A DNA stretch of 64,000 nucleotides from Chrysogorgia sp. JL179-B06 (Eukaryota; Cnidaria; Anthozoa; Scleralcyonacea; Chrysogorgiidae): contig JAYKKM010000005.1 in the NCBI GenBank assembly GCA_035772405.1, positions 475,501-539,500 of the forward strand. The letters are read 5' to 3'. The notes below the pieces were generated by a model. It ran no database searches and was not told where the DNA came from. It saw only the letters and a program-made list of their open reading frames with translations. Position numbers and translations under genes: made by a program. Each line of letters starts with the position of its first letter. The stretch's first letter is position 1. This document shows positions 35,697 through 45,501 of the stretch, piece after piece.

Positions 35697-36345
35697 CTAC
35701 GTGATGTGTAAATCTAACAGCACCTCACCAACGCTAACACTGTTATCGTCCTGATCTGTTATCTTGAACTCTAGTTGGTTGATGACTCCTTTGTTTATTG
35801 GGATTTTCGACCCAACACCAAAATGTTGTACAGAGCCTTTTAATGTCTGTGTGCTATATAGTTATTGGCAGTACTGCGATACAATCACTTTTGCTACCAT
35901 TAACTATGTTATTAGATCTGTCCACGATACTAGACGTTACTTGTATGTATTTCAGTCCTCTGTTAACGTTAACAACGTTGGGACTGGTTTTTGTGGTGGC
36001 TATTGTAGTGGTTTCGTCAAACCCTAAAAGTTGTCCAAATTTAAACAGTTCTATTTGTTGATCAGTTGTTATCGTACACGTCGAGTCATATCTGTTAGCT
36101 ACTAGCTTGACGTCTCCTAACTCTTTCAAGTCGTCGGCGATCATTTTAAAGGTGTGGTACCCAGGACTAAAAACGTGGTCACTACTGTTGTAAGTTATCT
36201 TGTTGTTATCTGTGGTTACGTTAACGTAGTCCCAAAAGATGGTTGCCTCCTTCACTAGTAAGTGAGGGTCTAAGTTAGTTGCTAGAGTTGACTCTGGTAG
36301 GTCTACAGTTTTCGTTGAACCACTAATCAATACTACCACTCTCAT
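35697..36345 (-). pseudogene. Probable Polinton penton (minor capsid) protein, frameshifted
   Basis: The first frame runs 163 codons from the ATG at 36345 (MRVVVLISGSTKTVDLPEST) to a stop at 35854. The next frame continues at once with LYSTQTLKGSVQHFG and ends LEFKITDQDDNSVSVGEVLL plus a few residues at 35697. The last block matches the closing strands of single-jelly-roll minor capsid proteins of Polintons (FxITDxxGNxV...). Total length would be about 216 residues, normal for the family. A single-base change near 35855 breaks it. It diverges from the 185-aa gene over a 17-bp gap. Confidence 0.65.
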
Positions 36346-36362
36346 ATAACGTACGGTATGTT
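36346..36362. promoter_or_regulatory. 17-bp divergent promoter region between two Polinton genes
   Basis: ATAACGTACGGTATGTT separates the minus-strand penton start from the plus-strand 185-aa start. It contains near-palindromic AACGTACGGT and a TATG at each side. Any promoter must overlap or sit inside both leaders. Confidence 0.45.
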
Positions 36363-36871
36363 ATGATGGATGCTTTCAAAAGAAAGTATCCTTATGCTGA
36401 CAAGAATAGGTTTTTTCTTGACGTTGACGACAATATGCATATACATATATTCTTCGTGACGAAAACTAATATTGGTGACGTTAGTGTAGACTCAAGTAGG
36501 TTTAAGAGTAACCCGGAGTACACTAAGTATCTAACGATAAACAAACCAATGATAGTTAACCAGAAAGAGATAGCTAACGCTGTACGTGTGGCTAAGCTGA
36601 ATCTAGTGAAAAAGTACCCTCACATCACTTTGAGCAAGTTCGAGTTCGATCCAACTGTCTCACAAGATGGTGAGGTTAATGGCGTTGACATATATTTCAG
36701 AAACAACGACATCATAAGCACTAACATAACTAGTGATACCTTCAAAAACGACAAGAGTATGTGGGTTTGGTTACACAACAACAAGTCTCCAAAAGGTCAC
36801 GACGACAAGTTTCCAGAAATATGGCTATCTGGTGGAACTATCCAACCATTATCAAAAGGTCGCAAGAACCA
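36363..36871 (+). pseudogene. Polinton protein of unknown function, truncated by insertion
   Basis: The frame starts MMDAFKRKYPYADKNRFFLD and has about 170 native codons before it enters the CACTCTAAAA end of the second insertion. It shows mixed alpha/beta composition, with VDDNMHIHIFFVTKTNIGDV and GVDIYFRNNDIIST. No motif is recognised. It is the only plus-strand gene of the element. The natural end is lost. Confidence 0.6.
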
Positions 36872-36884
36872 CACTCTAAAAACA

Positions 36885-37395
36885 GGTGTGTTCATTAACA
36901 CACCTTGGTGTGTTCATTAACACACCTTGGTGTGTTCATTAACACACCTAGGCGTGTTCATTAACACACCTAGGCGTGTTAGCTAACACACCTTTAGTTA
37001 ACACACCTTTAGATTACACACCTTTTGGCAACCAAAGGTGTGTAATGTAACACACCATTGAAAGAAAACACACCTTTTGCAATAACACACCTTTTACATT
37101 AACACACCTTTTGAAATATAACACACCTTTTTTATAACACACCTTACTCATAACATACCTTTTTGATAACACACCTTTTTGATAACACACCTTTCTAAAT
37201 AACACACCTTCAAAAATAACACACCTTTTCAAATAACACAGCTTTTGATAAACACACCTTTTGATTAACACACCTTTTCAGCAACACACGTTTCGTAACA
37301 CAACTTGTCAGTAACACACCTTCTCAATAACACACCTTTTGATTAACACACTTTGATTAACAGTTTAACACACATTTTGATTAACCCCCGTTTCA
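36885..37395. repeat. Subterminal AACACACCTT array of the second insertion
   Basis: Palindromic units come first (AACACACCTTGGTGTGTTCATT), then about 25 direct AACACACCTTTT units. The order is the mirror image of 34388-34950. Confidence 0.93.
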
Positions 37396-38400
37396 CCAAC
37401 ACATCTCCTTTCATAAAATCTGCGTAGCTTCAGCCTTCCTCCGCAGACAAATCTGGCATCCGAAAAGGCGATTTATCCAGTCTCCTCTCCCGCGTGAACT
37501 CGGTCAATATCGCGCGCCTCATGCATTAGATAAATCGAGGAACTTTGTTAACTCTCTCAAATATGAGCTAAAATTTTCTTTTCCCGCGGAGTCAAATGAC
37601 TCAAATCGCTTCCAACGCTGTTTTGGCCGAGCCACTGAAATTAACAAGAGCATGGGGAGACGAAAATTAAATGCGCCAGGGGGGCGAGGGCCAATACTTC
37701 CTTGCAATCCTGACCAAAACAAGCTATATATTTGATTCGGGAAAAGAAGTCACAGAGTTTCCTGCGGCTGCGGAGGAGGCTAAGCTAAAATGACACTACT
37801 GCAGGAATCGAAGCTGAGACGTCAGTTTGGCGGATGGAAACGAGTGTTGGTCGATGTTTTTCAAGGGCCATTGAACTGTTGGTTTTAATCAGTGTCTTTT
37901 TTACCTAAACTTTATTATATGGTATGTTATCTTGTATAGTTTATCTTTGTTGGTGTCTCTGCGAGTCTATAAATCATACAAATCAGATTGGTCATGGACT
38001 ACTTTTCTAAGTCAAGCAAAATGTTTAAAAAATCTTTCATATTTTAGCAGCATAGTTAGTACAGTATACATTAAAATGTAAACAACTTTGTCACTCGCTT
38101 CGCAAAATCTGGTTATCGATATCAAAATAATGATATTGATTTTGCATTTCTATCGCTCTATGTTTTCGCATGTTAAACTTTTCATACACTTATATTAATA
38201 TGAATATGGTAGATTGCCATTATTGTTGTCTCGTTTTGTAAAAATCAAATTACTCTGTATGTACATGGACTGTTGATCTAAACAAGAGGTCTGAAATAGT
38301 TGCATATTAGCACAGTAAATAATGTATAATAGCTGACTAATAATACTGACTGAAAAGCAACTGCATTTATGTATTTCATACCATGAAACAAGCCTTATAC
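37396..38400. other. Subterminal block and spacer, no gene
   Basis: 37400-37890 is the inverted relative of 34050-34387. Beyond that I see only AT-rich sequence. Confidence 0.6.
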
Positions 38401-38411
38401 AAGTGCTAAGG

Positions 38412-38730
38412 CATAGGAACCGGGGGCTTCAGTCCCCCAACATGTTAAATGGGGGGGGGGGGGGCTGAGCGCTCCCTCCAAAAATCAGGACAAGCATTGC
38501 TAACTTTAATGTTTAATGACTATAGAGGCTAGGAGAGAAGCTACTTAAGGTAATCTACCTACGGACTTCATCTACAAACGGGTGTAGCCTGCCTGAAGTG
38601 CCTAAACCCTTGCCATGTGAGTGTTATCTGTTAGATTGGTTCCCAGACCTTTCTGTCAGTACTACCTGTACCTGCAGAAAATGGCATCACCTGGTAAGAG
38701 ACAGCAGGCAACTCTTGGATTCATTTGAAC
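38412..38730 (+). pseudogene. Decayed 5' end of a hAT element
   Basis: CATAGGAACCGGGGGCTTC followed by a G run (38452-38464) looks like a hAT end. At 38681 an ATG opens MASPGKRQQATLGF and then a stop, which resembles the first residues of many hAT transposases of the DUF4371 group. No other end was found. Confidence 0.45.
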
Positions 38731-39122
38731 TATGCTCGCTGTAGAATCAGATGAAAACATTTGCTCAAATTGCTGCAAATTGTCTTTCCGAACTTCTAGA
38801 TTTCAAGATTCTAGATTTCCAATTAGCTTCTGTAACAACATCGACACTGCTGTGATTAACTGCTGTACTCCTATACTGTTGTAACTGACTAGCTATATTA
38901 TTCTAACAAGTGGAAAAGCCTTTTGAAGACATTTTGAAATAATGTACTGCCTCGTATCTTCATTATTTTATTTTAACTTTTTAAACACAGACCATACATA
39001 AACCATTGGGCACATGAGAGATGCATGTACCTATTTTTTATTATATACGTGTTCATTGGAACCAAGTAACACTGATTACAAAAATTGATTGCTAATGCAC
39101 CAATTACCTAAAATATACTGTA

Positions 39123-39437
39123 CAGTAGAACCTGTGTTTAACAAACCCTGTTTTACGACCACCTCATGTATGACCGCATTTTCTGACATGGATGATTTGC
39201 AAAAAAATGTACTTGAAATGAGTGACCACCTCCTGCCTAATGCTACCAGCAACCACTTTTTTGCATCCAAAACAATAAATATACCTGTTACATGTAATGA
39301 GTGACCAATTTTCAAGTAAACTGCACAAAATGCAAGAATGAGAGTTTTCCAACATGGCTATCATGTTGCATCACTTACTGCATCCATTCACAACCACTTT
39401 TGCCAACAGGGGTGATCATAAAACTAAGGTTCTACTG
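39123..39437. mobile_element. pogo/Tigger-type MITE, 315 bp, TA target
   Basis: The ends CAGTAGAACCTGTGTTTA and inverted AAGGTTCTACTG are flanked by TA at 39121-39122 and 39438-39439. Inside are GACCACCTC-type repeats. Confidence 0.85.
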
Positions 39438-39479
39438 TATACACACAAAATTACCTAAAATATACTCATATATAACAAT

Positions 39480-40653
39480 TTATATTTCTGGATCTTCTAC
39501 AGCAGTAGTATTCTTCTCAATAATAAAATCATTACCATTCTTGTGCACAATGTTCAACACACCAGGCCATGGTAAATTATGCAGCAAAATTACAGTTGTT
39601 TGGTCAGATTGTGCAACTTTGTAACCCATGAACTGACAGCAAAATTCCAATGTTTTTAAAACAGTTACAATAAACAGCTTTTCATCTTCCCATACAATAA
39701 TTTCCTCCATCCTACCATAAAGAGGGAAATCATTTTGTCCAACTTCATCCATTTCAATCATCCTTAGAGCACATCCTGGCCTGTATTCTATTCCATGGAT
39801 TTGAACATTGTTAACCCTGTGAAATTAAATTACACATAATGTACATACATGTATAATAAACACTGTATAGCTTAATATAATATATGTTATATATATATTA
39901 TTAATACTGTAGGTTGTCTAACTAAAATTACACAATGTCATAGCACGGTGTTTCACACTTTACGCGATCATCATGTCTGATGATCGTGTAAAGCGTGGAA
40001 CACCATGTTATGACATGTGTAATTTTAGTTAGACAACCTGGTAGTCAATAAATTTAGCTCTACAATTCTACAACTATTGAGCACTCTAAGGTTCCTCAAG
40101 AGCAACATTGTCTATATTTGTATATATATATTTTCCATATCCTCAGTAGTGAAGATATCGATCATGTGATTAAAATTGTTCACACTTTTTGCATTGAATC
40201 TACATAATATACTGTAATAAAAAGAATGTACACAGTGGCTTGAAGATATGAATTTTATCTTGTTGTGGTAAAAACAATATTTTACTCATTTGTAAAATAT
40301 TGTTTTCACCACTCAAAGATAAAATTCATATCTACAGTAATATAGTGTATTATACTGTATATATATAATTTTTACTGTACCTGCTTCCCACAAATGTTTC
40401 TGGAAGTGCATTGAAACCAACTGCAGCATACAGGAGATGAGCTTGTGGGTGTTGTTTCAAATCCACATCATGCGTACCTGGAACCAAATGCAACAAATAA
40501 GTATAGTACAGCAGCATATAATGTGCAGACTACTGTAATTATACAGCTGCAAGAATGCTCCACAAACCTTGTCCAACTGTATCACCACTATATAGATAAT
40601 GTCCAACATTCTGCTCTGGTGAAGACATTAAGCTCCAGCTCCAGCATGTGCTC
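39480..40653 (-). CDS. Transposase-like gene remnant, last three exons
   Basis: Three minus-strand exons, 40653-40568, 40477-40381 and 39816-39480, have AG acceptors and GT donors (GTTTGT, GTACAG), and their phases agree across both introns. The first encodes SLMSSPEQNVGHYLYSGDTV, the second DVDLKQHPQAHLLYAAVGFN, and the third includes IHGIEYRPGCALRMIEMDE and FIVTVLKTLEFCCQFMGYKV. The pattern of a short beta-rich domain (xxYxxGCxL...FGxIxxI...TxxFxxxxxxYxV) resembles the C-terminal domain of large transposase-derived proteins common in invertebrates and fish. The 5' exons are missing, since the hAT MITE and the polymerase fragment lie upstream. It may be the remains of the transposase gene of this CACTA-like family. 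Family assignment is by memory of pattern only. Confidence 0.5.
39912..40040. repeat. Hairpin, arms about 58 bp
   Basis: AGGTTGTCTAACTAAAATTA and its inverse enclose TTTACGCGATCATCA/TGATGATCGTGTAAA. It lies in the intron between the second and third exons of the 39480-40653 gene. Confidence 0.93.
40242..40342. repeat. Hairpin element, arms about 45 bp
   Basis: AGATATGAATTTTATCTTG returns inverted as AAAGATAAAATTCATATCT. It is the same family as 31723-31835. Confidence 0.9.
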
Positions 40654-40781
40654 CTGTGAAACAAAAATAAACCATGATTATATTGTAATTGGTTTATAAC
40701 TGCAGTAATCCTGCATAATCCTGCATAATCCTGCAATAACCTATTACTGTAAGTAACTCTCCCCCAAAACTAACAATACAA

Positions 40782-41130
40782 TAGAGCTGTGCAAACTCCG
40801 GTTATTTTAGCTCCGGCTCCGGTAGTCAAAACTCCGGCAAGGAAATTTCATATTTAAAAGCGGAAGCACTAAGCGAAAGTATTTCAGTGTAATTTCATAA
40901 CGCGAGTCGTGCTAGGGATGGCCATTCATTCTTGTGGCGATACCAGTAATTTAGCACCTACTGGCAAAAAACCTAACTTCAAATAAACTAACTTCAAATC
41001 ATTCAACAACTTAATTTTCCATTACCAACGTTGAAATATGAAATAATTTTTCATAATTTTGTCTGCCGGAGTTTTTGCCGGAGTTTTCCAACTCCGGCAA
41101 AATATGCTGGAGCTCCGGCGCACAGCTCTA
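40782..41130. mobile_element. hAT MITE, 349 bp, 8-bp target duplication
   Basis: The ends TAGAGCTGTGC and GCACAGCTCTA are flanked by CAATACAA at 40774-40781 and 41131-41138. Inside are repeated CTCCGG/CCGGAG motifs. It interrupts the region between the transposase-like exons and the polymerase fragment. Confidence 0.95.
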
Positions 41131-41152
41131 CAATACAATAACATTGAGTTGT

Positions 41153-42220
41153 GTATTTCGACGCGTTCCTCAACTCCTCAGGTAGCTCAATATAACTCAA
41201 TCCTTTAAGAGGCTTATACACTACCACATTAATATAGTGGTCACTAACACTGTCTACAACCCACCCAGACCCTTCTGACAACCATACAGATATACGATTC
41301 ACTATCTCCTCACTAGCTTGCTTCGTAGTCCCACTAATATCAACACTATTAGTCACTGTTTTGATCACACTATTGAAGAAGGCTTCCTTAATCACAGACT
41401 CACCGTTACCAATCTCTTTCTCTAGAGTTACTTTCAACGTCTCAGAAAACTTTAGACCTTTCAGTCTTTCTAACTCTTTCTGTAAAGTTGAGTCCACTAC
41501 TCCTCTAGTCTTGACTAGTTGTTTTAGTGGATCATTATTGTCGATCACCTCAACACTATACGACTTAGTGTACCCTTTGAGAGCAACTCTCCTTTGTACT
41601 ACAGTAGGACGTGTCTTAGCAATAAGGTTAGTGATTCTCTCATACTCTCTGTCTGAGGCCTCCTGACTTAACTGTGACCTCTTAACATATCGTCTAAGAT
41701 CACGTCTAGCCTCTCGAATCTCTCTAACCTCTCTGGCTCTGACCTCCCTAACTCTGTTAATAACGTTCTCTCTAGATCCTCTTCTAATAAGATCCATCCA
41801 CTTATACCCCAACGCTTTAGCGTCAGCTAGATAGCCAGACATCCTCTCTAGAAAACTCATCTTAATATTAGGCATAACTAAGTCACCAGAACCCATAGCA
41901 GGATCACGTGCACCACCACTCGATAGTATACCGCTACGAGCGACATTACCACCCACAACAGAGTTACGTTTACGTCCAGACCTTTTCATAAGAGTCGTTT
42001 TATTATTTAATATAGCTAAGTCCTTAGACCCTTTTGAATCATGAGCCCCACTCAACTCATGACTTGAAATAAAACCCATATCAGGACCACGTGTAATACC
42101 ACTTGACATAGTCTTGTTACGAGCGATATCCTCACCCACAGCAGCGTCACGTCCAGACACCTCGCTCTGTAGCCTACTAGCTGAGACATGTCTCTGACTC
42201 CTCAAACCATGTGACACATT
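41153..42220 (-). pseudogene. Polinton protein-primed DNA polymerase, N-terminal part only
   Basis: The open frame extends from inside the right terminal repeat (nominal ATG at 42355) to about 41153, then runs into foreign DNA and stops at 41051. Its true start is unclear. The distal part matches the region before the exonuclease domain of Polinton polymerases: GYTKSYSVEVIDNNDPLKQL, then WLSEGSGWVVDSVSDHYINV and YKPLKGLSYIELPEELRN, after which the family would continue towards a conserved KGLINI. The exonuclease and polymerase domains are absent. Upstream is a basic region with an Arg-rich helix (REVRAREVREIREARRDL) and two diverged copies of a segment of about 55 residues. Confidence 0.8.
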
Positions 42221-42227
42221 GCCTATT

Positions 42228-42445
42228 AGTAGTCTCGAAAGTGGGGCTAACAGCAAACTTTTTCCATTTGAATGTCTCAACTTCTCTAGGGAACTAGACA
42301 CTTTTTCCGTTTTTGGATTCTGCATATTTGCTTGAAAGTTATATGCAGAATCCAAAAACGGAAAAAGTGTCTAGTTACCTAGAGAAAAAAGTTGAGACAT
42401 GAAAAATGGGAAAAGTGTGCTGGTAGCCCCACTTTCTATACTACT
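42228..42445. repeat. Right terminal inverted repeat of the Polinton, with nested palindrome
   Basis: AGTAGTCTCGAAAGTGGGG opens and CCCCACTTTCTATACTACT closes it. It is the inverse of 21336-21437 plus an extra inner palindrome (arms GACACTTTTTCCG...GAATCC at 42296-42385). Confidence 0.92.
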
Positions 42446-42451
42446 GCGGGG

Positions 42452-43050
42452 GTAATTACAAGAGTTCACAGTACGCATTACGGCTCCGACCGTAACTGAA
42501 CGAGGCAAACGGTACCTTACGGGGCGTGGATTCCTGACAAGGATTCTCCAACGTGGAGATACGTAACCCGTTGTCGAACGCGATCGTATATGCGTATAAT
42601 AACTAGACACCCGCATCTAACTCTAGGTCATGGACAGACTGCTCATAACACTATTGGAGATACCTAAACTCTGATAACCAATTGAAACTGTCGTCAGCTA
42701 TACGGTAAACGTTAAATATATGCTACCGGTTAACTATGATAACGGATAACTATCACCTGGCTAGCCAGGGAAAGCAAGACACCCGCATCTGTGCTTGACA
42801 ATGCAAAACCCGAAGAAGTCCCGCAACGTTCTCCCTATTAAGGGATGGGTGGGCGGGAAAGGAGTTCCGACAACGTGTAACGTGTACTGTAGAATAAGGC
42901 TTGCCGGTGTCTCAAGCTTTCGTATATTAATTAGGTATGTGTTTGTATGATTGGTTAATCACCGATGGGATTATATTCCAGGCCCCTGTCCCAATAACCA
43001 CAACTCCGTTCGTTCTTAATATCATTTATTTCATAAATCCAATTTAATAT
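42452..43050. other. Right flank of the Polinton, no gene
   Basis: It continues the repeat series of 21101-21335 (see CTGACAAGGATTCTCC at 42534). Two ACACCCGCATCT motifs at 42607 and 42779 suggest another short repeat. The 22.7-kb insertion ends at TTAA, 43044-43047. Confidence 0.6.
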
Positions 43051-43137
43051 GCATTGTTTGAAAATATAGCACTGCCACTAAGATCAACCTAACATTCTCA
43101 CCTGTTAATTCTGCGAACGGAAACTACACACTGTAAA

Positions 43138-43440
43138 TTTTAGGGAGTAAAAATTACCCCAAACAGTTGGGGTAGTTTTTTTTCCACAGAATGCCCCGTT
43201 TTTCGGGGTAAATTAAAAATTACCCCGCAAATAGGGGTAATAGTTACCCTTTTAAAGGGGGTAATTTGAGGGGGTAAAATTACCCCAAATGTGGGGTAAA
43301 TTAGACTTCCACAGAATGCCCCGTTTTTAAGGGTAAAAATAGGTAGAAATTCAACGTGGGGTAAAAATTGCTCCACTATCCGGGGTAAAAATTGCTCCAC
43401 TATCCGGGGTAAAAATTACTCCGCCCTCGGGGTACAGGGA
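43138..43440. repeat. Left array of GGGGTAA/TTACCCC palindromes
   Basis: About twelve units such as AAAATTACCCCAAATGTGGGG alternate in orientation. CCACAGAATGCCCCGTTTTT recurs twice. Confidence 0.92.
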
Positions 43441-44445
43441 AGTGACAACGCGAAAGTGTTTTATTACGTAATTAAAGGTTTACAGAAGCATGCATGCACT
43501 CTAGATCTTTTACAAATTTTATTGACTGCAATCCTAGAAGCATACATAAACAGAAAAATCGTGATTCTTATTTTAAGAATCACGATTTGTTCTTGTCAGT
43601 AAAGTATAAGAATATTATTCTTGACAAGAATATTGAAAAGAAAAACTAAAACGTGAATGAACTCACAGATTAAATATAAAAATCATTCTTCTCACAGTTT
43701 GGAATATCCAAGACTCACATAAACAAAAATCTATGGATAGTAGTTAGTCACAAACAAAATAGCTTTATAAAAATATATTTAATTGTAGCAATTAAAAAAT
43801 ATAGTTCAACATTTAACAATTTTTATTAAATATAGGTTCTACTGACCAAAACTACTGCTAAAACTGGCAAACCAAGGCTGCTATTACAAAAAGTTAGCAT
43901 AATTTTTAATTATAACTGACCAATCAGCTTTGTTAGTTCCTAAACTTCAAACAAAGGATTAAGGTACGACCTGTCAAAACCATGTCATCTTTTGTTATAA
44001 GCACGAGAACTCAGAAAACTGATTGGTCAGTTTTAATTGACAAGAGATACTTTTGTATTAAACCGTGGTCAATCTGTGCAGTAACTATAAATAATATATT
44101 ATTGGTAAACCTATATATACTATAAAATAGATATTTAAACACTACATGCACAGTTTGTTATTTATCAGACTATCAGACTAGAGTACATCTTACTTCTATG
44201 TTTTGCCATACTGGTAAATGTTATATTTATGGATTATCTTTGTAGACAGCTTTTGACTTTTGAAGAATTGTTCCAACACTATTTAATTGCCATCTGTTCA
44301 ATATTTGGATCTACCTTAAAAATTTGAAACATTTGTCATTTAGTGTTGATGGGGTGTACATATGTGTTTTAACCTAAATTGCAACAAGATACATTACATG
44401 CATACAGTATATACTGGTAGGCTATTATATCATACCATGCTTTAT
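43441..44445. other. Element interior, no gene
   Basis: A hairpin at 43558-43590 (GTGATTCTTATTTTAAGAATCAC) is the only clear structure. The remainder is AT-rich. Confidence 0.6.
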
Positions 44446-44892
44446 CAGGGATGGATTTACTGGGGGGGGGGGGGGGCGGGGGGTGCAGGGGGGCGGGGGG
44501 GTGCACACCTTTATGAGATACAGTAATTTGAGTAATAACATGCATGATGATAAGTGAACTGTGAACATATTAATAACTATTATTAGTAATAACTATTATA
44601 TTTATAAACTTCTCCCTGTCCTGTCCCTCAGTCCCTACAAGGCTACAACTAGCTACTCAGTCACTAAGTTTGTACACTTGTACAGTTATACTGCAGACTG
44701 CATGGAGGCTGTTTTGCCAAATTGCCAGAATACTGATGCAGTGATGGGGCGGGCAGCGCGCATGACCGCCAGAATACTGATGGACACATGGTGCGCATGA
44801 CCGCCCAGAATACTGATGGGCGCGCGGCGCGAATGACTGACACAACTCGGTACCAGAGCACCCCCTACCAGATCACGCTCGATCCATCCCTG
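44446..44892. mobile_element. hAT-like MITE, 447 bp
   Basis: The ends CAGGGATGGATTTAC and inverted GATCCATCCCTG are flanked by GCTTTAT at 44439-44445 and 44893-44899. A G-rich block lies near the left end. CCAGAATACTGATG units of about 38 bases repeat at 44725-44820. Confidence 0.88.
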
Positions 44893-44994
44893 GCTTTATT
44901 CTGAAAATTACCAATGGGTTTCCATGGAGCATTTACTGTAGTACATACAATGGAAACCTCATTAACATTTCTTTTTTTTAATTTGTATACTCAG

Positions 44995-45230
44995 CATTAT
45001 TTTATTTTCCGGCAATTTAATATTTAATACCACACTTTTCCAAGTCACTGACATATTACATTACATATAATACATTAACTACCTGTATACATAGCATTAC
45101 ATTCTCCCAATTTACTGTATTTAATACCACTGCACTTTTCAAGTCACCAACTTAATGTCATTCGTACATTATTTATTTTCCGGCAATTTAATATTTAATA
45201 CCACACTTTTCCAAGTCACTGACATAAATC
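44995..45230. repeat. Direct repeat, units about 175 bp apart
   Basis: TTTTCCGGCAATTTAATATT...CACTTTTCCAAGTCACTGACATA occurs at 45004 and again at 45176. A diverged middle copy (TTTAATACCACTGCACTTTTC) lies between, giving three partial units. Confidence 0.85.
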
Positions 45231-45501
45231 TTTGTCCAAGGTGGAAAAAGTAGACAAAATTTTGTTGGAAAACCTCCTCAATCATGAAATAAGTCAGATA
45301 AAGCCCTCGAACGTCGGGATTTATGCTATATAAAGCTATATATAGATTTATGCTATATATTTATGCTATATATTATGCTTTATCTCTTACTTAATCTTTA
45401 GCAAGCATAATAAAAAATATTAGTAGATAAGATAAACTCAAACTTACCAAAATAAGCTCAATACATTTTTTCAGCTGTTCTTCTCTTTAAGTTTTGTTTA
45501 A

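Larger units (their letters stand above)
36872..41152. mobile_element. Second CACTA-like insertion, right end lost or unrecognised
   Basis: The left end CACTCTAAAAACAGGTGTG follows CA at 36870-36871 and is the inverse of the 9-kb element's right end for about 1 kb. No matching TTTAGAGTG end occurs before the polymerase fragment resumes at 41153. The polymerase C-terminal two-thirds and the end of the 185-aa gene are missing, so a deletion probably removed the right end with adjoining Polinton DNA. The interior contains transposase-like exons (39480-40653) and several MITEs. Confidence 0.7.
21336..42445. mobile_element. Polinton/Maverick (adintovirus-like) element, degenerate
   Basis: Both ends read AGTAGTATAGAAAGTGGGG inward from the flanks, and GCGGGG lies directly outside on both sides (21330-21335 and 42446-42451). 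Six-base duplications and 5'-AG...CT-3' ends are characteristic of Polintons. The content agrees: packaging ATPase, probable double-jelly-roll capsid protein, probable penton protein, retroviral-type integrase with chromodomain, and the N-terminal part of a protein-primed family B DNA polymerase. The element is dead. The integrase gene is split by a 9-kb insertion and shifted in frame, the penton and membrane protein genes each carry a frameshift, and most of the polymerase is missing. No cysteine protease was found. Coding strands are mostly minus, with one plus-strand gene at 36363. Confidence 0.93.
20337..43043. other. 22.7-kb insertion flanked by TTAA (contains the Polinton)
   Basis: The paralogous site in copy 2 (49746-49749) has a single TTAA with the two flanks joined, so this block was inserted. 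TTAA on both sides recalls piggyBac-type targets, but the ends (CAACGTCACG and ATCCAAT) are not inverted repeats, so the mechanism is open. Without the later Polinton the insert would have been about 1.6 kb of GC-richer, repeat-like DNA. Confidence 0.7.

Noticed and set aside
35764..36061. Two 87-codon plus-strand frames
   Set aside because: Antisense shadows of the probable penton gene.
38412..38730. Complete hAT element
   Set aside because: Only one terminal-like sequence and a 14-residue start were found, with no second end or duplication.
36872..41152. hAT MITE end at 41130 as the right end of the second CACTA-like insertion
   Set aside because: That end belongs to a separate 349-bp hAT MITE with its own 8-bp duplication. 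The CACTCTAAA partner is not present.
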